DNA of 64,000 nt from Caldicellulosiruptor obsidiansis OB47 (GTDB lineage: Bacteria > Bacillota > Thermoanaerobacteria > Caldicellulosiruptorales > Caldicellulosiruptoraceae). Shown here one piece after another: positions 26,391 to 35,127 of the stretch. Position numbers and translations under genes: made by a program. The notes beneath the pieces are model-generated. The model worked only from the letters and a program-made list of their open reading frames with translations. It was not told the DNA's origin and made no database searches. Each line of letters starts with the position of its first letter. The stretch's first letter is position 1. The stretch covers positions 2,054,001 through 2,118,000 of the forward strand of contig NC_014392.1 of the NCBI RefSeq assembly GCF_000145215.1, read 5' to 3'.

Positions 26391-27776
26391 TTAAGAATAT
26401 GGTGCTATCTTAATATCAGCTTCCTCCCTGTAAATTTTGCAGTATTTTACTGGCTCTTTTATGAGCTTGCACACATTCCCTATGGTTATCTTAACCCCAG
26501 GGTATACAGTATCCTGTACCTTAATAATTCCTTCATTCCTCTCCTCAAGTCTTTTTTCAATCTCTTCATATTCACTTTGTAATTCTTTTAATCTTTCTGA
26601 TGCCATAACCTTTGACCTTGTAAACTTTTGAAGCATCTCTCTTTTATCATCAGTCAAATGACCCGCTGCTTCAATCTTCCTCAAAACCTCAATCCCCTGA
26701 TCACATTTTTTTATATTTTCTTTAAGCTGTAATATCTCTTTCTTTATCTCTCTGTATTTTTCCACCATAAGAGGGTCAACCCCAACTTCTATCTCAGTAG
26801 TGGTAGAAAGATATGAACCTATTACCTTTGCTTCAATCTCCCTGCCAACCTTACAAGACCCACCAACAATAGAGGCTTTTCTCCCAACAAGAATAAGTTT
26901 ATTCCCGCACTTTATATCGCTGTGAACAATTGCCTCTGCTTGAATATCTTCTCCAGCCACAACAGTAGCATTCTCAATAAACTTTGCAAAAACACTTTTA
27001 CCAGCAACAACTTTCCCCTTGCCCATACCTGTAATTCCTTTATGCAGCACAACATTCCCTTTTGCTTCAATTTCAGCTGCTTCGACAATACCATCAACCT
27101 CTATATTCCCTTCAGCAACAACTTTAAACCCAGAAAGCACACTTCCCTTTATGTGAACGTTACCAACAAAGTTTATATTGCCTGTTGAGTTGTCAATATC
27201 AGAGTCAATTTCCAATGTGTTTAAAACTGTAACCTTACCTTCGATTATACATACTTGTCCATCGCACGCAGCTTTTAAGGTATGACCGTCAGCATCTATG
27301 TATGTATTTTTTCCTCTCGGAAGATTTATTTTTCTTCCTTTCTGTCCTCTTATCACCCCTCCAAAAACATCCATACCATCTTCTCCATCAACAGGGTCTA
27401 TCATTGTAACAAGAATATCATCTTTTCGCACGTTCTGAACAATTCCTAAGTCTTTGTAATCAACTCTTCCATCAGGAAGTTCTTTTGGTCTTATCTCACG
27501 CTTGATGTCAAAATGATATATGAGCTTGCCATCAACAGGTTTGCCAGGCGGTTTTCCCTGTGCAACTACAACAGGTGTTCCAAAAACAGGATTTTCAATA
27601 AGTCTTTTGATAGCCTCCTCATCTATCCCAAAAGCAATTTTATTTTCTCTCAGTTTGTTCATCACATTTTCAAAAGTCAAATCCACACCATTTTGATTTT
27701 GCACAAGCACCACGCTTGCCTTTAATCTATCTGACGTCACCATAACCTTTATATCAACCTTTTGTTCACTTGACAT
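26391..27776 (-). CDS. FapA/DUF342 family protein
   Basis: A 461-aa protein with the DUF342 (FapA) beta-helix core. Repeated short beta strands run from about 190 to 330 (GNINFVGNVHIKGSVLSGF, VEAEGNIEVDGIVEAAEI type repeats), preceded by an N-terminal domain and followed by a coiled coil (about 340-410). DUF342 genes commonly lie near sigD in flagellated clostridia and some have been linked to polar localisation or envelope structures. The exact role is unknown. It begins 33 bases after the sigma factor stop. Confidence 0.88.
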   Translation of the reverse strand: MSSEQKVDIKVMVTSDRLKASVVLVQNQNGVDLTFENVMNKLRENKIAFGIDEEAIKRLIENPVFGTPVVVAQGKPPGKPVDGKLIYHFDIKREIRPKELPDGRVDYKDLGIVQNVRKDDILVTMIDPVDGEDGMDVFGGVIRGQKGRKINLPRGKNTYIDADGHTLKAACDGQVCIIEGKVTVLNTLEIDSDIDNSTGNINFVGNVHIKGSVLSGFKVVAEGNIEVDGIVEAAEIEAKGNVVLHKGITGMGKGKVVAGKSVFAKFIENATVVAGEDIQAEAIVHSDIKCGNKLILVGRKASIVGGSCKVGREIEAKVIGSYLSTTTEIEVGVDPLMVEKYREIKKEILQLKENIKKCDQGIEVLRKIEAAGHLTDDKREMLQKFTRSKVMASERLKELQSEYEEIEKRLEERNEGIIKVQDTVYPGVKITIGNVCKLIKEPVKYCKIYREEADIKIAPYS

Positions 27777-27809
27777 CCTAATGTACCCCTTCCCCGCAAA
27801 AAATAAATA

Positions 27810-28550
27810 TTATTTTTCCAAATACTTTTGTAAAGCACTCCTGAGTTTTAAAAGTGCTCGCGTGTGAAGCTGACTTACACGTGATTCAGATACGCCTAAA
27901 ATTTTTGCTATCTCTTTTATGCTAAGTTCCTCATAATAATAGAGCACAATCACCATCCTTTCGTTCTCCAAAAGATTGTCTATCTGCTGTCTTAATACCT
28001 CTTTGAGCTCCTCATTCTCTATAAAATGCTCCGGCTGAGATACAAAATCTTCAAGTCCTCCAATTTTGCTTTCATAGTTCTGCTCCAAAAAACTATCCAA
28101 TGAAACAATCATACCACTTGATATCTTTTCTTGAAGCTTTTGTAGTTCACTTATTGAAAGTCCAACTCTTTTTGCCACTTCATCATCTGTCGGAGTCCTG
28201 CCTTCTCTTTCTATCTCAATGTATGCCTTCTCTATCTCCTTTGCCTTTTGTCGGATACTTCGTGGCAAAAAATCCTGGCTTCTAACACAGTCAATTATTG
28301 CTCCTTTTATTCTTGTATATGCATATGTCTCAAACTTGACTCCTTTTTGACTGTCAAATTTTTCAATTGCATCAAGAAGACCAATTGAACCATAACTTAC
28401 CAAGTCATCATACTCAACGTTTCCGCCAAAATATATGGCCATTCTGCCAGCCACAAGCTTCACAAGCGGCATGTACTTTATTATGAGCTGTTCTTTTATT
28501 TTCGGGTCTTTGGTCTTTATAAACTTTTCCCACAAAAGTGCTTCATCCAT
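27810..28550 (-). CDS. sigD: Flagellar sigma factor FliA/WhiG (SigD)
   Basis: A 246-aa sigma-28-type factor. Region 2 is visible in YMPLVKLVAGRMAIYFGGNV and the downstream VSYGSIGLLDAIEKFD and FETYAYTRIKGAIID, region 3 in KRVGLSISELQKLQE, and region 4 in LSIKEIAKILGVSESRVSQL. It directs RNA polymerase to late flagellar and motility genes such as flagellin, which are not in the window. It sits after cheD as in Bacillus subtilis. No flgM is adjacent. Confidence 0.96.
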   Translation of the reverse strand: MDEALLWEKFIKTKDPKIKEQLIIKYMPLVKLVAGRMAIYFGGNVEYDDLVSYGSIGLLDAIEKFDSQKGVKFETYAYTRIKGAIIDCVRSQDFLPRSIRQKAKEIEKAYIEIEREGRTPTDDEVAKRVGLSISELQKLQEKISSGMIVSLDSFLEQNYESKIGGLEDFVSQPEHFIENEELKEVLRQQIDNLLENERMVIVLYYYEELSIKEIAKILGVSESRVSQLHTRALLKLRSALQKYLEK

Positions 28551-28594
28551 ACTTATTCATACCTCTCAACTATTGAGGATTTTTGTCCTGGCTG

Positions 28595-28765
28595 TTACTT
28601 TAATATATTTTTAATTGCATTTCCGCATACAAAACTTACAACCGAGACCACAGCAGTTACAAAAAAGGTGTACTCTCCAGATTTCCTTGTAACAAGACAT
28701 GCAATAAGGACAATACTTCCTCCCACAAGTGCTAAAATCTCAGGTAATAGTTGCTCCCCTTTCAA
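28595..28765 (-). CDS. Small membrane protein between cheD and sigD
   Basis: A 56-aa frame starts at a TTG (28763-28765) 8 bases after AAAGGAGAAGG and ends in TAA at 28595. It encodes two hydrophobic stretches (LLPEILALVGGSIVLIACLV and TFFVTAVVSVVSFVCG) joined by a short TRKSGEY loop, so it is a two-pass membrane hairpin. It fills the gap between cheD and sigD almost completely. The ribosome-binding site overlaps the cheD stop region, which suggests coupling. Function is unknown. Confidence 0.65.
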   Translation of the reverse strand: MKGEQLLPEILALVGGSIVLIACLVTRKSGEYTFFVTAVVSVVSFVCGNAIKNILK

Positions 28766-28782
28766 TCTTAAGTCCTTCTCCT

Positions 28783-29265
28783 TTAAATTGTTTTTGTTCC
28801 CTTGCCAATTGTTTTTATTTCAAGTCTACCATCTTCTGAATAAAATATAATTGTTCTACCATAATTTCCTCCGGTGTCTTCTGCTACAATAGATATACCC
28901 AAATCTTGTAAAACCTTTTTAGCAGCCTCTACATTTCGCTTACCAATATTCATAAATTCGCTCCTTGTGACTTCAAACATTTGCGCACCGCCTGCAAGCT
29001 TGGCAACCATGTTCTTCCTTGCAGCTCCAAATTCTTCCATCTTCTCTATGAGTAGTGGAATACCTGTATCTGCAAACTTTGCAGGGTTTGCGTTATTTTT
29101 CACACTCCAGCTGTAAGGAAGCATGATATGTATCATACCTATTGTTTTTGTCTTTGTATCGTATATACACACTCCCACACATGAACCAAGTCCAAGGGTT
29201 GTAAGGGCGTTTGGATACGTTGTTACATTCAAATCTGCCATACCTACTTTTATAATCTCCATCAT
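28783..29265 (-). CDS. cheD: Chemoreceptor glutamine deamidase CheD
   Basis: 160 aa. CheD deamidates glutamines on chemoreceptors and is held by CheC. The catalytic Cys is in LGLGSCVGVCIYD and the catalytic His in GMIHIMLP. A later Thr/Ser motif lies in KLAGGAQMFEV. It starts 3 bases after the cheC stop. In this cluster, with no cheB or cheR, CheC-CheD would be the main local adaptation module. Confidence 0.96.
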   Translation of the reverse strand: MMEIIKVGMADLNVTTYPNALTTLGLGSCVGVCIYDTKTKTIGMIHIMLPYSWSVKNNANPAKFADTGIPLLIEKMEEFGAARKNMVAKLAGGAQMFEVTRSEFMNIGKRNVEAAKKVLQDLGISIVAEDTGGNYGRTIIFYSEDGRLEIKTIGKGTKTI

Positions 29266-29268
29266 CTT

Positions 29269-29886
29269 CTACGCTACTCCCAGTGCTTTTAACATTTTTT
29301 GATATGACTCTATTGTTGGTATAAGGAAAAAATCAGCAACAATCCTGCTACTTTCTTCAAAAATCTCGGTTTCGATATAAAGTGCAGTGTCACCAGTCTC
29401 ACCAAACTGAATGGCAGGAAAACTCAAAATTGCGCCTGCCATATCCTCAGCAAGCTGTGGAACAGACTGGATCATTTTAAAACCTGTAAGACTCGAAAGT
29501 GCTGTCAAATACGCTCCTGCCAAGATATTCCCTATCTCCATCAGTGCAGACTTTTCTATGTCTGTAAACTCACTGTAACCATTTAAGGTTGTTCCCACCA
29601 ACATGTTTACAAGAAGATGTGCAGAAGCCTGAGACATGACAAACATGATAAATCCTTCAATGTCACCTTCAACATTTAGCAAAATCCCCACAACAGGAAT
29701 CTCTGCCCCGCCAAGTATTTCTGGAACTTCTTGGAGCTTTACCATCTTTACAACAGGAACTTTCATGTTTATTTTTCTGCCAATCATCATGGCAAGAGCT
29801 GACACTGCATTGCCTGTTCCTATATTCCCAAGCTCTTTTAACACATCTAAATACATTTCGTTTATTTCGTTATTTGATAAACTCAT
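29269..29886 (-). CDS. cheC: CheY-P phosphatase CheC
   Basis: 205 aa. Two CheC phosphatase helices are present: ELGNIGTGNAVSALA (about 15-30) and EIGNILAGAYLTALS (about 115-130), each with the Glu and Asn that act on CheY-P. CheC also binds CheD and so links receptor state to CheY-P level. It lies between cheW and cheD with 3- to 6-base gaps. Confidence 0.95.
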   Translation of the reverse strand: MSLSNNEINEMYLDVLKELGNIGTGNAVSALAMMIGRKINMKVPVVKMVKLQEVPEILGGAEIPVVGILLNVEGDIEGFIMFVMSQASAHLLVNMLVGTTLNGYSEFTDIEKSALMEIGNILAGAYLTALSSLTGFKMIQSVPQLAEDMAGAILSFPAIQFGETGDTALYIETEIFEESSRIVADFFLIPTIESYQKMLKALGVA

Positions 29887-29892
29887 AAAAAT

Positions 29893-30315
29893 TTAAACCT
29901 CCTCGGTTTTTTCAAAAAGCACATCTTCAAGGTTTATTATATTTATAAGCAAGCCGTTATACTTTGCAATTGAAAACTTAAACTCGTTCCTGTCCCTTGT
30001 TGCCTGGTCAAAGTCTTCTTTAGAAAGATATACCACATCCAAAACCTCATCAATTATTAATCCTACCTTGAACTCACCTTTCCAGTTGACAATCAAAATC
30101 CTTGTCTCTTCCCCAAAATCTTCTTTTTCAACTCCTATCTTTTCACGAAGGTCAATAACTGGTACAATCTCGCCTCGAAGATTTATAACTCCTTTTACAT
30201 AATCTTTTGTATGAGGTACACGTGTTATTGGCATAAGTTTTTCTATATTCTCTATATGATTCACAGTCAGACCATAATACTCATCCGCAAGCCTGAAAAC
30301 TAAATACTGTTCCAT
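29893..30315 (-). CDS. cheW: Chemotaxis coupling protein CheW
   Basis: A 140-aa single CheW domain (LVFRLADEYYGLTVNHIENI, VINLRGEIVPVIDLREKIG). It couples chemoreceptors to CheA. It starts 34 bases after cheA and precedes cheC by 6 bases. Confidence 0.96.
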   Translation of the reverse strand: MEQYLVFRLADEYYGLTVNHIENIEKLMPITRVPHTKDYVKGVINLRGEIVPVIDLREKIGVEKEDFGEETRILIVNWKGEFKVGLIIDEVLDVVYLSKEDFDQATRDRNEFKFSIAKYNGLLINIINLEDVLFEKTEEV

Positions 30316-30349
30316 CTTCTATTTCCACCTCTATACTTCTTTATTTTAC

Positions 30350-32350
30350 TTACACTGTAAGCATGTTCGGGTCAAGTATCATTGCAACAGACCCATCACC
30401 AAGGATTGTTGCACCTGAGATTAGTCTAATTCCCTCCAAATACTTTCCAAGTGATTTTATAACAATATCCTGCTGCCCTAAAAGCCTATCAACAATGATT
30501 CCTGTCAGCTTTTCACCACGTCTGACTATCACAACTGTAAATTTCTTTTTGTCAAGCACTGGCTCTAAACCCACAATTGAATGTAAATGCTTTATTGGAA
30601 TTACCTGATTTCTTAGCATGATTATCTCTTTTCCTTTTTGCACAACCTTTATATCCTCTTTTGCAACATCCACAATCTCTCTGATTGACGCAACAGGTAT
30701 AGCGTATATTTCATCCTTCACAGTGACCAAAAGAGCCTGAATGATAGCAAGAGTGAGCGGCAGTCTTATAACAAATTTTGTGCCTTTACCCTTTTGTGTC
30801 TTTACCTCAACCATTCCACCAAGCTGTTCAATCTTGGTCTTTACAACATCAAGCCCAACACCACGCCCAGAAAGGTTTGTAACCTTGTCCTTGGTTGAAA
30901 AGCTTGGCATAAACAGAAAATCTATTATTTCCTGTTCTGACAAATCAACCTGTTCTTCTTTCAAAAGTCCTTTTTCTATTGCTTTTTGCTTGACCTTTTC
31001 CAAATCAATGCCTTTGCCATCATCTTCAACCTCAATGACCACATTGTTTCCATCATGATAAGCAGAAAGTTTAATAAGCCCGTTTCTCGGCTTGGCATTT
31101 TTTATCCTCTCTTCAGGGTCTTCTATGCCGTGGTCGGCAGCATTTCTTAAAAGATGAATGAGCGGGTCGCCAAGCTCATCCACAATTGTTCTATCAACCT
31201 CTGTATCTTCACCTGACATTACAAGTTCAAATTCCTTCCCAAGTTCTCTTGCTAAATCTCTCATCATCCTCGGGAAACGTGAAAATACTCTCTCTACCGG
31301 TACCATTCGTACTTTCATAACAGCATCGTGTAAACTTGTTGTTATCCTCTCCAAATACTCTATAGACTCTTCGTATTGTCTATCATTATACTTTTTGGCA
31401 AGCCCTTCTATTCGGCTCTTGATTATAATAAGCTCGCTTACCAAGTTCATGAGAACATCCAATCTTTCAATGTCGACTCTGACTGTCTTGCTTGTCTTTT
31501 GGAGAGCTTCCTGTTTCTGTTCTCTTACAACCTTCACAGTTTCCTGTAGTTGAACTTCCTGCTGCACCTTTTCTGCTTCTTCTTTTTCTTCTGAGCCGCC
31601 AACTTCTCCAGACTTTATCTCAAGTGCTTTTACTTCTCTTATCTCTGAAATTGAAAGAATTCTCTCTCTTATTTTTTCAATCGGCTGCTTGCTTATCACA
31701 GTTATTGAAAACTCAAAGTCAAATTTTTCATCTTCAATGTCCTGAACAGAAGGTTTTGAATGAATAATCTCGCCAAATTCCTCAACTGCCCTGAAAACAA
31801 GGTATGCACGAGCAGATTTTAAAAGACAGTTTTGGTCAAGTTCAACATCAAATTTGTAAACGTTAAAGCCTTGGGTCCTCGCACGCTCTATTGCTCTTAC
31901 AACAAATTCGTCATACTCATATTTCTTACCGGCTTTTGAAACAGGAGGTACTGTCATATCCCCGGTAGGTCTGCCCAATATGGTATTTAATGCATCTACA
32001 AGCTGAACATTTGTTTCAGTCCCTTCTGTACCTGTTGCAACAATTACATCAAGGTATGCCTCAAGCGCATCAACTGCCTTGAAAAGAACATCCATGATAT
32101 TAGGATTTACTTTTAACTTTCCATCGCGTGCAGCGGCAAGAACATTTTCCATCGCATGAGTGAGTTTTTGCATGTTGACAAATCCCATAGTGCCAGCCAT
32201 GCCTTTTAAAGTATGAGCTGACCTGAAAATCTCATTTACAAGTTGCAAGTCTTCCGGGTTTTCTTCAAGTTTTAACATATTGTCGTTAAGATTTTGAATG
32301 TGGTCTCTCGCCTCTTCTATAAACATTCCAAGGTACTGAGACATGTCCAT
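30350..32350 (-). CDS. cheA: Chemotaxis histidine kinase CheA
   Basis: 666 aa. The Hpt domain has phospho-acceptor His46 in RSAHTLKGMAG. A CheY-binding P2-like region lies at about 160-250, then a Gln/Glu-rich linker, the dimerisation helices (about 290-360), the ATPase domain with N-box LLRNAADHGIEDPEER and the G-boxes VEDDGKGID and SGRGVGLDVV, and a C-terminal CheW-like regulatory domain (about 530-666). It phosphorylates CheY. The upstream neighbour is a PilZ protein rather than cheB. Confidence 0.97.
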   Translation of the reverse strand: MDMSQYLGMFIEEARDHIQNLNDNMLKLEENPEDLQLVNEIFRSAHTLKGMAGTMGFVNMQKLTHAMENVLAAARDGKLKVNPNIMDVLFKAVDALEAYLDVIVATGTEGTETNVQLVDALNTILGRPTGDMTVPPVSKAGKKYEYDEFVVRAIERARTQGFNVYKFDVELDQNCLLKSARAYLVFRAVEEFGEIIHSKPSVQDIEDEKFDFEFSITVISKQPIEKIRERILSISEIREVKALEIKSGEVGGSEEKEEAEKVQQEVQLQETVKVVREQKQEALQKTSKTVRVDIERLDVLMNLVSELIIIKSRIEGLAKKYNDRQYEESIEYLERITTSLHDAVMKVRMVPVERVFSRFPRMMRDLARELGKEFELVMSGEDTEVDRTIVDELGDPLIHLLRNAADHGIEDPEERIKNAKPRNGLIKLSAYHDGNNVVIEVEDDGKGIDLEKVKQKAIEKGLLKEEQVDLSEQEIIDFLFMPSFSTKDKVTNLSGRGVGLDVVKTKIEQLGGMVEVKTQKGKGTKFVIRLPLTLAIIQALLVTVKDEIYAIPVASIREIVDVAKEDIKVVQKGKEIIMLRNQVIPIKHLHSIVGLEPVLDKKKFTVVIVRRGEKLTGIIVDRLLGQQDIVIKSLGKYLEGIRLISGATILGDGSVAMILDPNMLTV

Positions 32351-32399
32351 TTTTTATCACTCTCCTTCTTTTGCACAAAAGACTTTTTTATGTTATTCT

Positions 32400-33101
32400 C
32401 TATAGCAAACCTTTTTGTCTCATCTTTTTCTGCTGAGCAAAAATAAACTTGACTATTTTGTCTATCTCGTTCTGTGTTACTCCCACAAACTTGCAACCGT
32501 ACATAAACCTGTACGCCGGGTGTTCTATCCTCTCTTTTCGAAGTATCTGTGCTTTTAATATGAGCTCTTCCTGCTCAACCGGTATTTTGGTTAAAACCAA
32601 ATCTCCTGTTTCAAACTCTTCTTGAGCTATGAAACAAACACCTCCGCCGCTAATGTCCTTTGTGAGTGCTTTTACAATCTTCCCCTCTGAAAATTCATCT
32701 ATTACTTCTTTCTCAGGGGTATTTGCTTTTTGCATTTGGTCAGAGTTTAAAAGTTTTACGAATATATCTAAGTTTATTGGGAGTCTGAAAAACATTCTTC
32801 TTTGAATTTTTCGAACGTCAGATATCTGCTTAACTTTTATCATGTATTCTGGTTCTCTTAACCTTTCCTCAATAACACCGTCAAACACCCATACACCGTC
32901 GTTTGAAACCTTGTATACTCTTACTATCTCATCAATGTAAAATGTTACATAAACTCCTTCTTTTATTGGTGTGAAGATATAAAAATACTCATCTTTTATA
33001 TCGGCAATTTTGGAAATATACTGCATATCCTTCTCTTCCCAAGTTCGCCTGTCTATTCTGACAATTTCAATCTTATCACCTACTTTGAAAATTTTGCGCA
33101 T
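32400..33101 (-). CDS. PilZ c-di-GMP receptor, YcgR-like flagellar brake
   Basis: 233 aa with an N-terminal YcgR-type beta domain (about 1-95) and a C-terminal PilZ domain. The c-di-GMP-binding motifs are RRMFFR and, about 70 residues on, DISGGG. In other bacteria such proteins slow or stop the motor when c-di-GMP is high. It occupies the place where cheB lies in the Bacillus subtilis operon, between flhG and cheA. Confidence 0.92.
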   Translation of the reverse strand: MRKIFKVGDKIEIVRIDRRTWEEKDMQYISKIADIKDEYFYIFTPIKEGVYVTFYIDEIVRVYKVSNDGVWVFDGVIEERLREPEYMIKVKQISDVRKIQRRMFFRLPINLDIFVKLLNSDQMQKANTPEKEVIDEFSEGKIVKALTKDISGGGVCFIAQEEFETGDLVLTKIPVEQEELILKAQILRKERIEHPAYRFMYGCKFVGVTQNEIDKIVKFIFAQQKKMRQKGLL

Positions 33102-33116
33102 AAAAAGCCCCCTTCT

Positions 33117-34013
33117 TTATTGTTCACGAAGCTTTTTGATAATTGAGTCAATTAACCGTGAAAAACCACCCCTATTTTTTTCTCCAACAATTTCAGAAGA
33201 CATTACAAGTTTCTTTGCAACATTTTCAACCTGTCGTGAAATGCTGCTCTTTTCATATGATATCATAAATGGTACCTGTTTGATAACCGATTTTGAAACA
33301 ATACTATTTTCTTCTATATACCCTATATATTCTACTTCTCTTTGCAAAAACCTTTTAATAACACCATTTAGCCTGAAAAAAATCTCCTCTGCTTCTTTGG
33401 TCCCATTTACTTTGTTTATCAAAAGGTTTATCTTGTGGTCAAAATTTCTCGTAATAATTGCCTTTATTATAGCATAAGCATCGGTAATAGAGGTAGGCTC
33501 TGGAGTTGTAATTACAATCACCTCATCCGAGATCATGACAAACTCCATAACATTTCTTGAAATTCCCGCTCCTGTGTCTATAAGAACAATATCAAAAGAA
33601 CTATTTATCAGCTGGGCACATTCAATTAATCTCATAAGTTTTTCCTCATCCAGATTTGCAAGGTCTACTATCCCAGACCCACCTGATATAAAGTTTACTC
33701 CCATCGGTCCTTCTTCAACAATTGAAAATATGTCTTTTTTACCTTCTAAAACATCCTTCACATTATATTTTGGCGATGTCCCAAGCAGAACCTCAACATT
33801 TGAAAGTCCTAAATCAGCATCAATTATAAGCACCCTTTTACCTATCTTCTTTAATGCAATTGCCAAATTTACAGTAAGATTTGTCTTACCAACACCGCCT
33901 TTACCGCTTGTAATTGTCACTACTTTCGATAGCGGACCCTGATACACAAAATTGTTTTCCCCTACATTTGCTTTTTTTACGAGATTCCTTAACCCCTGTG
34001 CCTGGTCTTTCAT
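33117..34013 (-). CDS. flhG: Flagellar MinD-like ATPase FlhG (YlxH)
   Basis: 298 aa of the ParA/MinD family. The deviant Walker A is TSGKGGVGKTNLTVNLA, then IIDADLGLSNVEVLLG and VLIDTGAGIS. The N-terminal DQAQGLRNLVKKA resembles the FlhF-activating motif of FlhG. It controls flagellar number and placement together with FlhF, whose stop codon it overlaps by 4 bases. Confidence 0.95.
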   Translation of the reverse strand: MKDQAQGLRNLVKKANVGENNFVYQGPLSKVVTITSGKGGVGKTNLTVNLAIALKKIGKRVLIIDADLGLSNVEVLLGTSPKYNVKDVLEGKKDIFSIVEEGPMGVNFISGGSGIVDLANLDEEKLMRLIECAQLINSSFDIVLIDTGAGISRNVMEFVMISDEVIVITTPEPTSITDAYAIIKAIITRNFDHKINLLINKVNGTKEAEEIFFRLNGVIKRFLQREVEYIGYIEENSIVSKSVIKQVPFMISYEKSSISRQVENVAKKLVMSSEIVGEKNRGGFSRLIDSIIKKLREQ

Positions 34014-35125
34014 AAAACCTTACTCCCTATGATGAGTTTTGCAAATTGTTCAGGGTTAAACTGTTCAATATCATCAGGTACATTCTGTCCAGTTGTTATA
34101 TACGCAATTGGCTTTTGTGTAAAATAGCGTATATTTAATATATTCCCATAAGCTGATACTTCATCAACCTTGGTAACAATAACTTTGTAATTGTCCAAAA
34201 AAGAATAGGTATTCACCACCTCTTTAAACACTGATGGCTGGGTTGTGGCACTAAGAAGCAAAAATACCTCATCAGGATTTGCCTTGGCTACATATGCTTT
34301 GAGCTCGTCCATGTGTTCCTGGTTCTTGTGACTCCTTCCCGCAGTGTCAACAAGAACCACATCTGAATCAGCCAAACTTTCAATTATTCCATCGTATTCA
34401 TCAACCTCATACCACACCTTTGTCTTGATATTCATAATCTCGGCATAAGTCTTCAGCTGCTCAACTGCAGCAATTCTATATGTATCTGCTGTGATAAAAC
34501 CCACCCTTTTCCCATCTTCAAACATGAGCTTAGCAGCAATTTTGGCAATTGTGGTTGTCTTGCCGACACCCGTGGGACCAACAAAAAAAACAATCTTGGG
34601 AAACTTTGAATCAAAAGAAAGTGGTGCTGCGCTGCCCAGCATATTTTTTATTTCTCTGTACATGCTATTTACAATGGTGTTAATTGAACCATCCCCGCTG
34701 ACATTTGAAAGTAATATATCGACAATTTCATTCTCCACACCGTTTTTTATGAGGTTTTCTCTCATCACATCAAGAAAATTCTTTCTTGATGCTTCTTTTG
34801 TATGTTGACTCTCTTCCTGCTCTTTTTTTATAACTTCCTTTAAAGCTTTTTCAAGAGAATCAATCTTTTTCTCAAGCTCTTTTATCTGGGTCATCTGCAA
34901 ACTTAAAGCTAAACTTTCCTGTCTTATAGACTCTTCATCTTTCTTGACTATCTTATCATCTTCACATGCCGCTGTAACTTCTATAAGCGGTTTTTTGAAA
35001 AAACCAAGCAAACCTTTTTGCCTTACCTTTTTTGTCGAAAGTATTACCGCATCCTTGCCCAAATCTGCTTTTATTCTTATTAACGCTTCCTGCATATCAT
35101 GTGCTAAATACCTCTTGATCCTCAT
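34010..35125 (-). CDS. flhF: Flagellar GTPase FlhF
   Basis: 371 aa, an SRP-type GTPase. The N-terminal B domain (about 1-90) is followed by the NG domain with P-loop [19 protein letters not shown] near residue 182, FITADTYRIAAVEQL, DTAGRSHKN and VTKVDEVSAYG. It directs flagellar assembly site. It starts 2 bases after flhA and overlaps flhG by 4 bases. Confidence 0.96.
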   Translation of the reverse strand: MRIKRYLAHDMQEALIRIKADLGKDAVILSTKKVRQKGLLGFFKKPLIEVTAACEDDKIVKKDEESIRQESLALSLQMTQIKELEKKIDSLEKALKEVIKKEQEESQHTKEASRKNFLDVMRENLIKNGVENEIVDILLSNVSGDGSINTIVNSMYREIKNMLGSAAPLSFDSKFPKIVFFVGPTGVGKTTTIAKIAAKLMFEDGKRVGFITADTYRIAAVEQLKTYAEIMNIKTKVWYEVDEYDGIIESLADSDVVLVDTAGRSHKNQEHMDELKAYVAKANPDEVFLLLSATTQPSVFKEVVNTYSFLDNYKVIVTKVDEVSAYGNILNIRYFTQKPIAYITTGQNVPDDIEQFNPEQFAKLIIGSKVL

Positions 35126-35127
35126 CT

